Assembly (NCBI GenBank): GCA_015075175.1
Contig: JABTUV010000001.1
Span: 930,001-994,000, forward strand
Direction: 5' to 3'
DNA: 64,000 nucleotides
Source: a bacterium
GTDB taxonomy: Bacteria; Hinthialibacterota; Hinthialibacteria; H5-UNCL2
Under the pieces are notes generated by a model. The model saw nothing but the letters and a program-made list of their open reading frames with translations. It had not been told where the DNA came from and searched no databases. Of the stretch, positions 8,201-17,075 are shown piece after piece (the first letter of the stretch is position 1; every line of letters begins with the position of its first letter). The translations under genes and the position numbers were made by a program.

Positions 8201-9123
8201 ACAACGGCACGGCGTCCAAAGTCGATCAGGACACCACCAATGTCACCTATATCGAGGGCGATTCCGGTTCCGTGAAGCACCGGCATGCGCTGCTGGTCAG
8301 CAAATCGGGGGCCGAACTGCCGGAGAAGGACCTGGAGAGCCTCTACCTCGCGCAGAACCTTGGAGAGGGCGAGGCTTCGCGCCTTCCGTTCCGGCTCAAG
8401 GGGGTTTACGACGACACCGACGTCATCACGGTGCCCGAGCACGGCAACAACAACTGGCCGACCGGCGATTTCCAGGTGCGCGTGTACAGCCTGGAGAAGT
8501 CCGCGGATTGGACCGCCAGTCCGGACTATCTGGCCTACGCGGTGATCTCCAACGGGGAGGCGACCGTGTACGGCCACAGTGGCACCATCACCGACGGCGA
8601 CCTGCTCGTCAAGGTCACGCGCTCTGGCGGCACGAAGGATGGGGATTGCACGGGAGGCTGCTGGTTCGACCTGAAGCTGCGCAATGAGACGGCGTTCAGC
8701 ATCTGTCTCAACGCGCAAGCCGTCGACGACATCGACGAAGATTCCTCGCTGTGTTTCTGGGTTTCAGAGGACGGCAGCACGTGGTACGCGGGCGAGACGA
8801 CGCCCACCACGCAAGCGTCCGACATGGTGACCTGCAACGCCCGCTTCGCCATGTGGTATCGGACGTCCATCGAGCCGGCTCCGCCGATTCTCGCCATGAG
8901 CGCCTTCGACGCCATCGGCGCGAATGCCGCAGTTGACGCATATCCCACCAAGTATGTTTACAATCCGCCCAATCCCAACCTCGGCGGTTGGAGCAACGGC
9001 ACGACGAGCCTGCATCTGGACGTTGATAACAACACTGATGATGACTATCTGCCCTATATTGTGCACCTGCTCGATGCCGGCTGGCACTATTACGGCTGGA
9101 ACTTCTTCGAGGTGCAGGAATGA
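5281..9123 (+). CDS. Large secreted protein with beta-helix-like middle, unknown function
   Basis: ATG 5281 has GGAGGCAGG upstream. Residues 22-38 form the hydrophobic core of a signal peptide (LPLFLSVVIFLLPGVAVSS). Residues about 40-250 are a globular N-terminal domain with a TYLHPVTGQP start that I do not recognise; a region around 340-620 contains right-handed beta-helix-type coils (NCRIRWADTAIVINEVSVG, GNVFNNCNTAVQL, TNNLIYECGNGIEF). A second helix-like stretch comes at about 840-960. No catalytic residues can be assigned. The stop overlaps the next gene's start (ATGA), so the two secreted proteins are translated together. It may be a surface adhesin or a polysaccharide-binding scaffold. 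The opposite strand has a long open frame here, which is a codon-bias shadow. Confidence 0.85.
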   Translation: MFGRPFVRPFVASWLRRLGRELPLFLSVVIFLLPGVAVSSDFSEVTALRDAHTRIFEVNQTRTYLHPVTGQPTNLVDDSPRRIIAKGTDMNYRDEAGQWQVVDTTVRPSSAPGARLEATRQRAKLYFSDTGSDKMNVRLDLGGRVLETGVQLLAYLEPESGRRAIIARAAAREPSATGNRVLYSNVFPGVDVEYINKNTVLKQNVILRSECVLPDPAQLGMDAASALLVVGTELDYAQFGCNLFAQQAEGELDMSRALVADAAVFSFRAPNDKPRARFAPGRVWGAGGAGDTAVRTRVEWDAGKPYLLDGIPCSKMADMPRPGVIDYTLELHASSGMDEVWDRNNTWWVLTEYQVSEGKTLVIEPGTVVKIGTNTGDDDECIRVMAGGTVRAVGEPLLPVFITSYRDDGYGDDLDGNPGQMSEADPAPGDYPAAFKIEPVYGGNASQFKNCRIRWADTAIVINEVSVGAIRGNVFNNCNTAVQLLDPEQADGFPEAALTNNLIYECGNGIEFVPTGDYAPQCSLGLYFNTFEDLSGAAFVATVDEGYEGYLTIVAENNVIANVAQGFSGPAGRLVLMYPSLDYTGWAQIGANDKYVGVFATSSGSHTHDQTYTGGSPFDTDNPANGRHYLKQDTNIFKDKGSPYSLSNHGLTGTTTKAPIHLDCGAQDSHFEWDKQSVDGDAQDAADLGYHHPRVDYIIGVNTTRVTNEATYYDEGDPLTIKRGVIVAVYRPDFEQNQPYFTRLACFDKLQVTDVPNKLSEGQFVYDRQDAVHVDSSYYLGTGFVRYRWIGSGAPGPYTEADGIWMLGHHNELRAMLLRHLFVGMAFIGCEQRETEHIKGLMFERGDLGIFCNDLPWFYDPIDPLPSNLHTMYNAFVNLSGAALWMNTEEIDPGYFVTFHNETVINCLCGYFIDGNEDSTVWPGLGTSDVNIVVSCPLGGIVGAETEAPETQLFWVGKNGVDFQTPENHDFYWNNGTASKVDQDTTNVTYIEGDSGSVKHRHALLVSKSGAELPEKDLESLYLAQNLGEGEASRLPFRLKGVYDDTDVITVPEHGNNNWPTGDFQVRVYSLEKSADWTASPDYLAYAVISNGEATVYGHSGTITDGDLLVKVTRSGGTKDGDCTGGCWFDLKLRNETAFSICLNAQAVDDIDEDSSLCFWVSEDGSTWYAGETTPTTQASDMVTCNARFAMWYRTSIEPAPPILAMSAFDAIGANAAVDAYPTKYVYNPPNPNLGGWSNGTTSLHLDVDNNTDDDYLPYIVHLLDAGWHYYGWNFFEVQE

Positions 9124-10490
9124 TGCGGGCGGTGGGATGTCCGCGAAGTGGGGGGCGCGCGCTGCGCGCCCCCCTGTCCTTCGCTTTCTGTTTCTTGTTG
9201 GCAATTCAGGCCTCGGGTGTGCCGGAAACACCCACGGCGACGCCCACCCCGACGGGTACATTGACGCCCATCCCTACCAATACTTACACGCCCACCAAGA
9301 CGCCGACGCACACCAAGACGCCCACGCCGCCCACGCCCACGCGGACTCCCACACCCACGCCGCGGCAGTGGACTTTCCGCGTTCCACAGGACTTCGCAAC
9401 CATTCAAGCGGCTATTGACGCGGCAACCCACTATGACAAGATCGTAGTCAGCCCCGGTCTCTACAAAGAGAACATTCGATATGAAGGGAAGCGCCTGTGG
9501 ATTGAATCTGAAAATCCTCGCGATTGGAACATTGTGAAATCAACCGTGATTGATGGGGACTTACGGGGCAGCGTCGTCACTTTGGATGGCACCGAAGCGG
9601 GCGATGCGCCGGATGGGAATACCGCTACCAGGTTGTGGGGATTCGACATCCGCAACGGTTCTGCGGAGAACGGGGGTGGGATAAACGGGAACGGCGCCGA
9701 GGCCTGGATCGGCTGGTGTATTATCCATGATAACTACGCCGCAATACGCGGTGGAGGCGTGGCGAATGTAAGCAACGTTCATGTTTGCCACATTTATGCA
9801 AATAGCGCGGCGGAGTACGGTGGTGGCGTGTATGCTTGCCACCGGCGCCTGTCGGTATGTCTCATTGTCGCCAATTCAGCCAATGTGGGTGGAGGTTGTT
9901 ATTCAATGGCGGCGATCGGGCGAACCACGGTAACCCGCAATATGGCCAATTCCCGCGCGGGAGGTGTCTTCAACTGCAACCAGCTCGACGGGAGCATTCT
10001 ATGGAACAATTTCGCGCCCGGACCGGGGCGCGACCTCTACACGTTCGGTACCACCGCGTTCGCCAACTGTGTGGGCGACTTGCAGGGTGGCTTCCTCTTT
10101 TTTTACTATCCGTGGTGGGGCGGGGATCCGTACTTCAGGGATCCCGACAATGGCGACTTCCACCTCCGCCCGGACTCGCCGCTCATTGACTGGAATCCAG
10201 CGATCTGGGGAGCGATTGTGGACCTCGACAACAATCCCGTACCGGTATACCGGCCTGAGTTGGGATATATCTTCCCACCTGGCATACAAGACCTCGGTTG
10301 CTATGAATACCAACCTCCCGGCGACGTGCGGCTCGACTACACGGTCAACCACCTGGACCTGTTCGACTTGGCGCTGCATTGGGGCGAAGAGCGCGCGGAG
10401 ATGGAGGGCGCATTGCGCGCCGACGTGGACAAGAGCGGCACGGTCGACGCCGCCGACCTGCTCATTCTCATCGAGGCGCTGTCGAAATGA
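9120..10490 (+). CDS. Secreted right-handed beta-helix protein with Thr-Pro linker and dockerin-like end
   Basis: The start ATG 9120 (or 9123) overlaps the previous stop. The 456-residue product has a signal peptide to about residue 33, a linker of TPT/TPTKTPTHTKT repeats (about 36-80), then a pectate-lyase-like beta-helix opened by FRVPQDFATIQAAIDAATH and KIVVSPGLYKENI, with Gly-rich coils (NGGGINGNG, RGGGVANVSNV, EYGGGVYACH). The C-terminal 50 residues include NHLDLFDLALHW and DVDKSGTVDAADLLILIEAL, a calcium-binding dockerin-type repeat pair. Proteins of this layout bind or cleave polysaccharides at the cell surface. A related, much larger protein lies at 54475-59028. Confidence 0.85.
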   Translation: MMRAVGCPRSGGRALRAPLSFAFCFLLAIQASGVPETPTATPTPTGTLTPIPTNTYTPTKTPTHTKTPTPPTPTRTPTPTPRQWTFRVPQDFATIQAAIDAATHYDKIVVSPGLYKENIRYEGKRLWIESENPRDWNIVKSTVIDGDLRGSVVTLDGTEAGDAPDGNTATRLWGFDIRNGSAENGGGINGNGAEAWIGWCIIHDNYAAIRGGGVANVSNVHVCHIYANSAAEYGGGVYACHRRLSVCLIVANSANVGGGCYSMAAIGRTTVTRNMANSRAGGVFNCNQLDGSILWNNFAPGPGRDLYTFGTTAFANCVGDLQGGFLFFYYPWWGGDPYFRDPDNGDFHLRPDSPLIDWNPAIWGAIVDLDNNPVPVYRPELGYIFPPGIQDLGCYEYQPPGDVRLDYTVNHLDLFDLALHWGEERAEMEGALRADVDKSGTVDAADLLILIEALSK

Positions 10491-10506
10491 ACACAACCGT
10501 GGGCGC

Positions 10507-10530
10507 CACCCTTTTGTACTCAAAAGGGTG
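10507..10530 (+). terminator. Perfect 10-bp hairpin after the secreted-protein pair
   Basis: CACCCTTTTG (10507-10516) pairs with CAAAAGGGTG (10521-10530) around TACT, 17 bases after the stop codon. No clear T run follows. It could terminate the 5281-10490 transcript. Confidence 0.5.
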
Positions 10531-10544
10531 CACGCGCCGCTAGC

Positions 10545-10656
10545 GAGCAGGCTGAAGCCTGCACTCCGCCTCGTCTCCCGGCGATGGTGGGTAAAACCCA
10601 CCCTACGGGGGCCGTTATACCGGCGGAGAGCAGGCTGAAGCCTGTACTCCGCGCAG
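10545..10656. repeat. Dispersed palindromic repeats (CAGGCTGAAGCCTG)
   Basis: The 286-base gap before the glycosidase carries two copies of GAGCAGGCTGAAGCCTG followed by [C/T]ACTCCGC, at about 10545 and 10628, separated by a short GTGGGT/ACCCAC palindrome. These are REP-like intergenic elements. Nothing coding is seen. Confidence 0.5.
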
Positions 10657-10776
10657 CGCGCCGTCAGGGACGCCTCGATCCTTCGACCAGCTCAGAACTC
10701 AGGGGAGCTGCGGGCGGTACAAACGCATGCCGTCAAACCCGTTATCCTGACTAAACCATCCCGCGTATCCCGTCCC

Positions 10777-13700
10777 CTACGGCAACCGAGCCTCCAGCGG
10801 GCCTAGGTCGCCGCTCCTGGCCGCCAGCCTGCCGTCGATGTACAGCCGAAACCCCTTCTCTATCCGGTCCTTCCCCCTTCCGTGCGTCCGCCCCTTGCTC
10901 CACGTGATCGACAGCTCGTGTCCGTGATAGGGGATCCCGTCCAGCCGGAACCAGCGGAGGGGCGAAGGAATCGGTCGCAGTCTGACCACGTCGTCGGTGG
11001 CCGGCTCCAACCCACCCAGGCAGCGGATTATCAGATCATTGTAGGTCGAGTGAAAGTAATCCCGACATCCGTAGGCGCGGCCCGTCTCGCCGTCGTAGTA
11101 TTCCTGGATCATCGGCTTCTCCAGATCGTCGTTCTCGAACTGGAGATGCGTGTAGCGGTCCATGAAGTCCCAGAAGATCTTCGGCGTGATGGCGTCCTGC
11201 CGATAGAGGCGCAGGGCGTTGGCCATCACGTTGGCGATGATGGAGTTGGCGTGGGGCCAGGTCGGACCGTTCCACATGCACCCGGTGATGCGCCCGCCTG
11301 GTCCGGGCCATTCCTGAATGTGCGGGCTGTAGGCCACGTTCTTCTTGGTCACGGTCGCCAACGGGAAGGGGTTCCAGAATTCATTGGGATCGACCAGGTA
11401 GCGCAAGGCGGCGGTATAATGCGGATGGTCGGGGGCCAGCAGCGTGTAGAAGGGATAGAAGCCCACGATTTCCCGGCACAGGGCCACGGCGGCGTCGGAC
11501 TCGCGGATGGAGTAGAAGAACTGGTCCTGCCGGTCCCACATCCAGAAGAGACACTGCTTCTGTATCCGGTCGGCGAGGGCGTTGAACTCGGCGGCGCGGG
11601 AGGCGTCGCCGAGTTCGGCGAAGGCCGCCGCCTTCGCGCTCGCGTTGCCGTAGTGATAGGCCACGTAGTCGGCCCGCTCCAGCTTCGCCTCATCCTTGGT
11701 GTTGTCGAAGCGATGGAAGTACCAGAACGACGGCTGCCACTCCATGCCCGTGTGCCAGTGGCTGGGGGGCGCCAGGAGAGCGTTGTTATTGGCGTCGCAC
11801 ACCTTCATGATGCCCAGCGTATCCGAGGCCATGGCGGGCGCAATTTCGGCTAGAAAGCGCTTGTCCGGATGCACCTGGTACGCATCCCACGTCGTACGAC
11901 TGATCCAGTGGGTGTAGAAGGAGTCGCGGCGGTGCACGATGCCGTCGCGGAACTCGCCGTTCTCGCCCGCCAGGCGGGCGTGATTGCGCACCTGGCCGAA
12001 AGCGTAGCGTGAATCGCGCAGCCAGCGCACTTCGTTCATGATGTGAGGCGAACTGTAACTGATCAGCCGCATGTAGTAGCGCAGCCCCTCGTAGAAGCAG
12101 GGGTCCTGGAGATAGCCGACGCCCGCCCGGCAGAGGCAATGGCGCGCTACAAACCAGCGATATTTCCAGAGCTTCTCCATGTAGGGATCGGAGCAAGTGA
12201 AAGTGGGCACGTTGTCGTCGAACCAGGCCTGATACTGGGCGCGATGGCGGGCGAAGGGGTCGGGTTGTGCCAGCCAGTCGGCCAGGCGCTCCTGGCATGT
12301 CGAGAATGAACCGCTCATGGCCAGCCCCGCGGTGAAGCGGACGGCTGAGTCGGGCGCCAGCGTGAACTTGAACAGCTTGCCGTGGTCGCCGTGGGTCCCG
12401 GCGACCTCCGCGCCACCCTCATCCACGAGGCGCCCATCCAGAAGGGCGAAGGTCTCCTCGCCGAAGAAGTCCCGTTGCGCGGCCCAGCGCGTGTCGTCGC
12501 GGTCGAATTGCTCCAGCGTGATCGCGGCCAATACGGGTGCGACGCGGGTGTCGGCTTTCTCAAAAACGATGCTCTTGAGCGCGCCCGGTTGTTTGAGCAG
12601 GAGAGAATGCAACAGGAAGGGACCGACGCGCCGCGACGCGGCGGCCCGCCCGTCCTGATCCCGAAAGTTCCGGCCCGCCACCAGCTCTTCGACCTCCTCA
12701 TGTCCGTCGGCGAAGACGATGCGATAACGCGCGAGGGTCGCTCCGCGCGTCGCCGAAGCCAGAAACCCGCCGGTCTGCCCGACGAAATGGACCTGTCCGA
12801 TCTCGCCCATCGAGTCGGGGACGGGGATTTCGATGCGGGCGGGAAGGGCCGCGGCGGGCGAGTTACGCGGGCCGCCTCGCAACGCAACCAGACTCTTGCG
12901 CCGGTTCGCGTGGGCGTCCAGGAGCTGATATGACACCCCCTCGGACTCGAATAGGCCGGGCTTGAACAGGAATCGCGGCGTGGCCGTGGCGTCAAACGGC
13001 GGCGCTCCCCTGCCTGGCTCCGGCGGCGTGAAGGCGCTGTCGGAGAGAAGGAACCCATCGAAATTGACGTTGTTATGGTGGCCTTGACAGGAGATGCGGA
13101 AGGTGTGGGTTCCCGCCTTGATGGCCGGAGTCGCCACGCACAGCATGATGAAGTCCTTGGGCCGGTCGCCCCAGCCGCCGGTGGAAGGGATGGCGACGTG
13201 GGCCAGCGTCTTGCCGTCCAGTTCCACGGTCCAGGTGGCGCTGTCAGCGGGCGCACGGGCGACGCGCATCCAGAGCATCGACTCGGGAAGGGCGGGCAGG
13301 TCCAGATCGTACTGGGCGAAGTGGCCGTCGTAGGTCCCGAAGTAGAAACCGAGGACTTCCCCGGCGGAGGCGGCGGCCTTGGTGTCGCGACCCTGGCTGC
13401 CTCGCTGTTTGTCCCAGTGTTCCGCCTCCCACCACAGGCTGTAGCGGGAGGAGGAGCGGGTCATGGCGCTGATGCGATCGCGGGGCGCGGGATCCAGATT
13501 GGCGACGCGCGAGAGATCGAGATGGTGCAGCACGCTGCCGGCGCGCCGATTGGCCAGTCCGCTGCCCAGTTCCAGCGTGAGGGTGCGCGCCTTCTTGTCC
13601 TGGTTGCGCAGAACCATCGTGGTCAGGGCCACGTCGTCGTCGGTGATGAACTTCCGCTCTTCGATGAGGAGATCGTTGTGGGTGCAGACGTATTCGAAGT

Positions 13701-14019
13701 GACTGGGGTACCAGACGGTGGAGCGGGAGGCGAGGGGCACGTCGCGTCCGTTTTCCAGCAGGCGCACGCGCACGGGATCGGTGACGTCCGTCCCATGATG
13801 CATGTAGCAGAAGCGACCGGACAGGCCGAGTCCTTCCTTGCGGACGTCGGTGTTCAGGCGCCGGCCGGTCGGACCGAGGGTGCCGTGGCGTTCATCGGCG
13901 CGACGCAGATCGTCCAGCGGCCAGGGATTTGTGCGGGGAGTCTGGGGCATGGCGAACACCTCCGGGAGGGTGGCGAGAAAGGTGATGCTGACGAAAGCGG
14001 CAAGGGCTGCGCGGGGCAT
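10777..14019 (-). CDS. Secreted six-hairpin glycoside hydrolase (MGH1/GH63-like barrel)
   Basis: The ATG at 14019 begins MPRAALAAFVSITFLATLPEVFA, a clean signal peptide after AAAGGCAGG; the frame is open further upstream to 14250, but that part lacks protein character. The 1,080-residue product has N-terminal beta-sandwich regions (about 30-560, including a carbohydrate-binding-like stretch near 220-340) and a C-terminal (alpha/alpha)6 barrel from about 600. The barrel contains YLQDPCFYEGLRYYMRLI, WHTGMEWQPSFWYFH and, at about 915, MWNGPTWPHANSI, which match the active-site loops of GH63/mannosylglycerate-hydrolase-like and related debranching-type enzymes. Retaining or inverting acid residues cannot be assigned by eye. 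It stands alone on the minus strand, so it is probably transcribed on its own. Substrate is unknown. Confidence 0.8.
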   Translation of the reverse strand: MPRAALAAFVSITFLATLPEVFAMPQTPRTNPWPLDDLRRADERHGTLGPTGRRLNTDVRKEGLGLSGRFCYMHHGTDVTDPVRVRLLENGRDVPLASRSTVWYPSHFEYVCTHNDLLIEERKFITDDDVALTTMVLRNQDKKARTLTLELGSGLANRRAGSVLHHLDLSRVANLDPAPRDRISAMTRSSSRYSLWWEAEHWDKQRGSQGRDTKAAASAGEVLGFYFGTYDGHFAQYDLDLPALPESMLWMRVARAPADSATWTVELDGKTLAHVAIPSTGGWGDRPKDFIMLCVATPAIKAGTHTFRISCQGHHNNVNFDGFLLSDSAFTPPEPGRGAPPFDATATPRFLFKPGLFESEGVSYQLLDAHANRRKSLVALRGGPRNSPAAALPARIEIPVPDSMGEIGQVHFVGQTGGFLASATRGATLARYRIVFADGHEEVEELVAGRNFRDQDGRAAASRRVGPFLLHSLLLKQPGALKSIVFEKADTRVAPVLAAITLEQFDRDDTRWAAQRDFFGEETFALLDGRLVDEGGAEVAGTHGDHGKLFKFTLAPDSAVRFTAGLAMSGSFSTCQERLADWLAQPDPFARHRAQYQAWFDDNVPTFTCSDPYMEKLWKYRWFVARHCLCRAGVGYLQDPCFYEGLRYYMRLISYSSPHIMNEVRWLRDSRYAFGQVRNHARLAGENGEFRDGIVHRRDSFYTHWISRTTWDAYQVHPDKRFLAEIAPAMASDTLGIMKVCDANNNALLAPPSHWHTGMEWQPSFWYFHRFDNTKDEAKLERADYVAYHYGNASAKAAAFAELGDASRAAEFNALADRIQKQCLFWMWDRQDQFFYSIRESDAAVALCREIVGFYPFYTLLAPDHPHYTAALRYLVDPNEFWNPFPLATVTKKNVAYSPHIQEWPGPGGRITGCMWNGPTWPHANSIIANVMANALRLYRQDAITPKIFWDFMDRYTHLQFENDDLEKPMIQEYYDGETGRAYGCRDYFHSTYNDLIIRCLGGLEPATDDVVRLRPIPSPLRWFRLDGIPYHGHELSITWSKGRTHGRGKDRIEKGFRLYIDGRLAARSGDLGPLEARLP

Positions 14020-14235
14020 GGAGACACCTGCCTTTCGGGGGTATGGAGCCGTTTGAGAGATGATTGACGGGATCGTGGAGTGGGTCAAGAGGCAAGAGAG
14101 GAGTCGACTGAGAGGCGGTCGACCGAGAGGGCTGAGGCGGCGGGGAGAGGGGACGGGTTTTGGGGCTTGCCAAGGGCGGGCAAAGCTGGTAGGAAAGGAC
14201 ATGCGCCGGAGGGTAGGTTCCGGCGGATGGTTTGT
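14020..14235. other. Gap between glycosidase start and tRNA-Arg
   Basis: The 216 bases hold purine-rich sequence with short repeats of GAGAGG and GTCGAC but no gene, hairpin or recognisable promoter other than what must drive the minus-strand glycosidase. Confidence 0.4.
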
Positions 14236-14309
<74 letters not shown>

Positions 14310-14470
14310 CTTGATAAATCAGCCACTTACGAGCTTTTTTCAACCCTGACCGGCGGCCTCTGGAAGCAAAATGGAAGCAACGGCTCCCCAGGAGCGGGTA
14401 AACTGTCAATTCTGTTCGGGGGCCGGTTATGCGTCTTCGGCGCAGTCGCTCCCGGGCGCGATCCGGTGGT

Positions 14471-14818
14471 TTACTCGTCCATCATCTTCGACTTGAACCG
14501 CGCCAGCATCTTCTCCGCCACCGGGCTCATCGGCCTGGGTTCTTCCCGCGTCTCCTCGCTCGGGGGCGCCACAATCTCCGCGTACACGATCTCCCTTGCG
14601 CGGTCGCGCTCGAACTTTCGGTTCACCGTCAGGTCTCCCATCAGTTGCATCGCTCGATCCCCCACGCTCTCCGGGTGGCTCCTGAGCCGCCCGCTCCGCA
14701 GCAGGCTCTCCAGGTACTGCGGATGCTCTTCCTCCAGGTGCGCCAGGTGGTCCCAGAACTCGTCTAGGTTGCGGAGATCGAACTCCTGAGCCTCCGCCTC
14801 GGACTCCTTCTCCGGCAT
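14471..14818 (-). CDS. Hypothetical protein, 115 residues
   Basis: The ATG at 14818 follows GAGAAGG and gives an acidic, helical protein (MPEKESEAEAQEFDLRNLDE) with a conserved-looking core LDEFWDHLAHLEEEHPQYLESLL and a Lys/Arg-rich end (MLARFKSKMMDE). No family is recognised. It sits between the tRNA and the IS21-type transposase on the same strand as the transposase, with a G/C palindrome at 14980-15000 between them. It could be cargo or a remnant of an element, or a native gene. Confidence 0.5.
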   Translation of the reverse strand: MPEKESEAEAQEFDLRNLDEFWDHLAHLEEEHPQYLESLLRSGRLRSHPESVGDRAMQLMGDLTVNRKFERDRAREIVYAEIVAPPSEETREEPRPMSPVAEKMLARFKSKMMDE

Positions 14819-14979
14819 CGCCCGTTCCCTTCTCCCCAGGCGAGTCCCCCGCATGGCCGGGGGCGTCCGACCTTGCCCAGGGCGTCGTTGAGTGCGAGCA
14901 CCAGCATAGCACCGGCCGCCGGGGAGGGAGGGTACCCCTTTTTTCTGGTGATGGGTCCCCTCTCGGCCAGAAATCTTTA

Positions 14980-15000
14980 CCAACCCCCGGGTGGGGTTGG
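14980..15000. terminator. CCAACCCC/GGGGTTGG hairpin
   Basis: An 8-bp perfect inverted repeat with a 5-base loop between the transposase remnant and the 115-residue gene. It could end transcripts from the IS21-type gene. Confidence 0.4.
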
Positions 15001-15061
15001 CTCAGAGGGGGGTGGTTACCCCGTATCTGGCGACACCACTTTTCGGATGGTGCAGATTCGC

Positions 15062-16980
15062 TCAGCCGCAGGGGCACATCCATGATAGGTACCTGTCAAG
15101 GGGAGAAAAGAGTCTCCCACGAGCTTTCGGCACTTGTCCGAATGCCTGTTTCTGATACGCTTTGCGTGCCGGTCCGGAGGATAGAGCACTGCTGGAGAGC
15201 AACTCGAGCGCCGCGGCCGGTGGATATACGGCGGGAGAGCTCGACCTGGTGTCGGGCTCTTTTGCTGATGGGCTCCCGTCGGCATCCCCGAAAGCGCAAA
15301 ACTCATGTTCGTTTGCTCCGTTGGTCTTACCTTCAATCCGCAGCGAGACCCGCACGATGCTTCCGTAGTCGGACAGGTTGCGGATGATGGGATGTTCCTC
15401 CATGAAGGGCGGCGATTCCTGCTTGGTGGGCCGCTTCATCAGGTACCGCAGGTCCCGCAGACGGAAGGCCCCGTGGGTGAGCGCCAGTTGGCAGGCCTGG
15501 TCGAGGGCCCGGGCCTTGTGCTTGCCGACCATGGCCAGCAGTCCCTGTAGGACCCGGATGCCTTGGATGCCACGCTCTTGGAGCATCGCCTCCGCCCAGC
15601 GGCCGGTACCCGGGCCGACCACTCGCGCCCGCCGCAATAGCGTCTCCGCTCCGCGCTCCACGGCGGAGATCTTCTCCGAAGCGATATGAGCCGGATGGGT
15701 GCTGAAGTGGCCCTTCTGTGCTTTGAGATGGACGGCGATCTGCTCCATGCGCCGGTTGAAGATGTGCACCATGCGGATGTCCCAACGCACCCAGACCTCC
15801 CGGCCCAAGCACTCGGGAGGCACGGAGTAGTAGGCCTTCTCCAGTTCCACGTGGGCATCGCGGTGGACGCAGCGCTGAGCCTCGTGGAAGAAGGGAAAGG
15901 GATCGGCGGGAAGCGGGAGCAAGACAGCCTGCTCGTGCTCTTCGAAGAGATGCTTCACCTGGCGGCGGGTCGTGCCATGAATGCGATGGTCGGCGACCTG
16001 CGTTTCCCAGTTGAGCAGATGGAGATTTTTTTCTTCCAGGCTGTGGAAGACATGTCCTTTGAGTCCGTTGTCGCGGACATATCCTACACCGCGCTCCACC
16101 TTACCCTTGTGGCGAGGCATATACGGTCGGGTGGGGAGCACGACGGTCCCATAGTGCCGGCAGAAGGCCTCCAGTTTTGGGTTCAGCTCGGGATCGAACC
16201 AGTCGGCTTTGCTGACTGCGGCGCGAAGGTTGTCGATGACCAGGGTCCTGACCACACCGCCAAAGTGACGGAAGGCATTTTCCAGGCCACGGATGAAGCC
16301 CTCCGTGGTCTGATGCCACATGGCTTCGCTGTAGCCTTTGCGGGAGTGGCTCAGGATTACTCGCAGCACGTGGGGATAGCGCCGGCGCCCCTGGGCGTCC
16401 AGCACGGGCGCTCCGCGGCCGAAATCCACCTGGGCTTCGTGGCCGGGCTCACACTCAGAAAGACCCAGCGTCCCGCGCGTCCAGATTACAGCGAGCCGAA
16501 ATCCACCTGGGCTTCGTGGCCGGGCTCACACTCCATGCGCCGGAAGGGCAGCGTGGAGTCCTTGCCCAGACGCCGCACGAAGCGCTTGACCGAGCAGTAG
16601 CTGGCGGTCAGACCCTGCTCGACGACCAGGTCCTGGTAGATCCGCTGGGCTGAAAGGCCCAAATCCAGCTTCTTCTGGATGACCTCGCGGAACGGCTCAC
16701 AGCGGCTTTGGGCGGCCGGATTCCCGGGGGGCACCTTGGCCGGTTTTGAACCTACCGCCGCCTCTGTCCCGGCGGTCACCTTGGCCGGTTTTGGTCCCTC
16801 CGTCGCGTCGGCCCCGAGGGTCACTTTGGCCGGTTTTGCCTCGTCACCAGCGAGTCTGACATACCGGGCGACCGTCTCCCGGTGCACATCCAGCTCTTGG
16901 GCGATCCGCCGATGCGACCACCCCCGCTGCGCCAGCGCCAAGATCGCCTGTTTCATTGCCATTTTGAGTTGGTTGGCCAT
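15062..16980 (-). pseudogene. istA: istA transposase, frameshifted
   Basis: From ATG 16980 the first 164 residues carry an N-terminal helix-turn-helix (RGWSHRRIAQELDVHRETVARY) and the start of the DDE domain, GHEAQVDFG, then stop at 16486. A second frame from 16429 continues with VDFG-type sequence, YSEAMWHQTTEGF, VIDNLRAAV, and the acidic-site region KGKVERGVGYVRD, to about HPIIRNLSDYG. The break is caused by a 77-base offset: a 39-base stretch encoding ECEPGHEAQVDFG occurs twice, at 16418-16456 and 16495-16533, with 38 unrelated bases between. Removing 77 bases restores one frame. The last 90 residues of the open frame, after about 15330, do not look like transposase. Confidence 0.8.
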
Positions 16981-17070
16981 CCAGCATCTCCCTTTTTGAG
17001 GAGATACTAAACGGCACCCCTTCCGCCCTCAAAATGGCCGGTTTTCAGGTGCCCCTACGTGGCCGGTTTT
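16738..17070. repeat. GGCCGGTTTT motif repeats of the IS21-type element
   Basis: GGCCGGTTTT occurs at 16738, 16783, 16828, 17036 and 17061. The first three are exactly 45 bases apart, inside istA, where they encode three in-frame copies of KPAKV plus a variable Gly/Ala spacer. The last two lie upstream of istA, in the position of transposase-binding end repeats. Confidence 0.75.
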
Positions 17071-17075
17071 GGGTG

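Larger units (their letters stand above)
15062..17075 (-). mobile_element. IS21-family element, degenerate, istB missing
   Basis: The segment holds an IS21-type istA in two frames and upstream motif repeats (GGCCGGTTTT) at 17036 and 17061 like the multiple end repeats of this family. The helper ATPase gene istB, normally directly after istA, is absent; instead the sequence runs into unrelated DNA after about 15330. A matching left end cannot be placed, so the downstream limit is approximate. Confidence 0.7.

Noticed and set aside
5344-8718. Open frame of more than 1,100 codons on the minus strand
   Set aside because: It lies wholly opposite the secreted-protein gene, has no recognisable motif and is rich in Arg, Val and His as expected for the reverse of GC3-biased codons.
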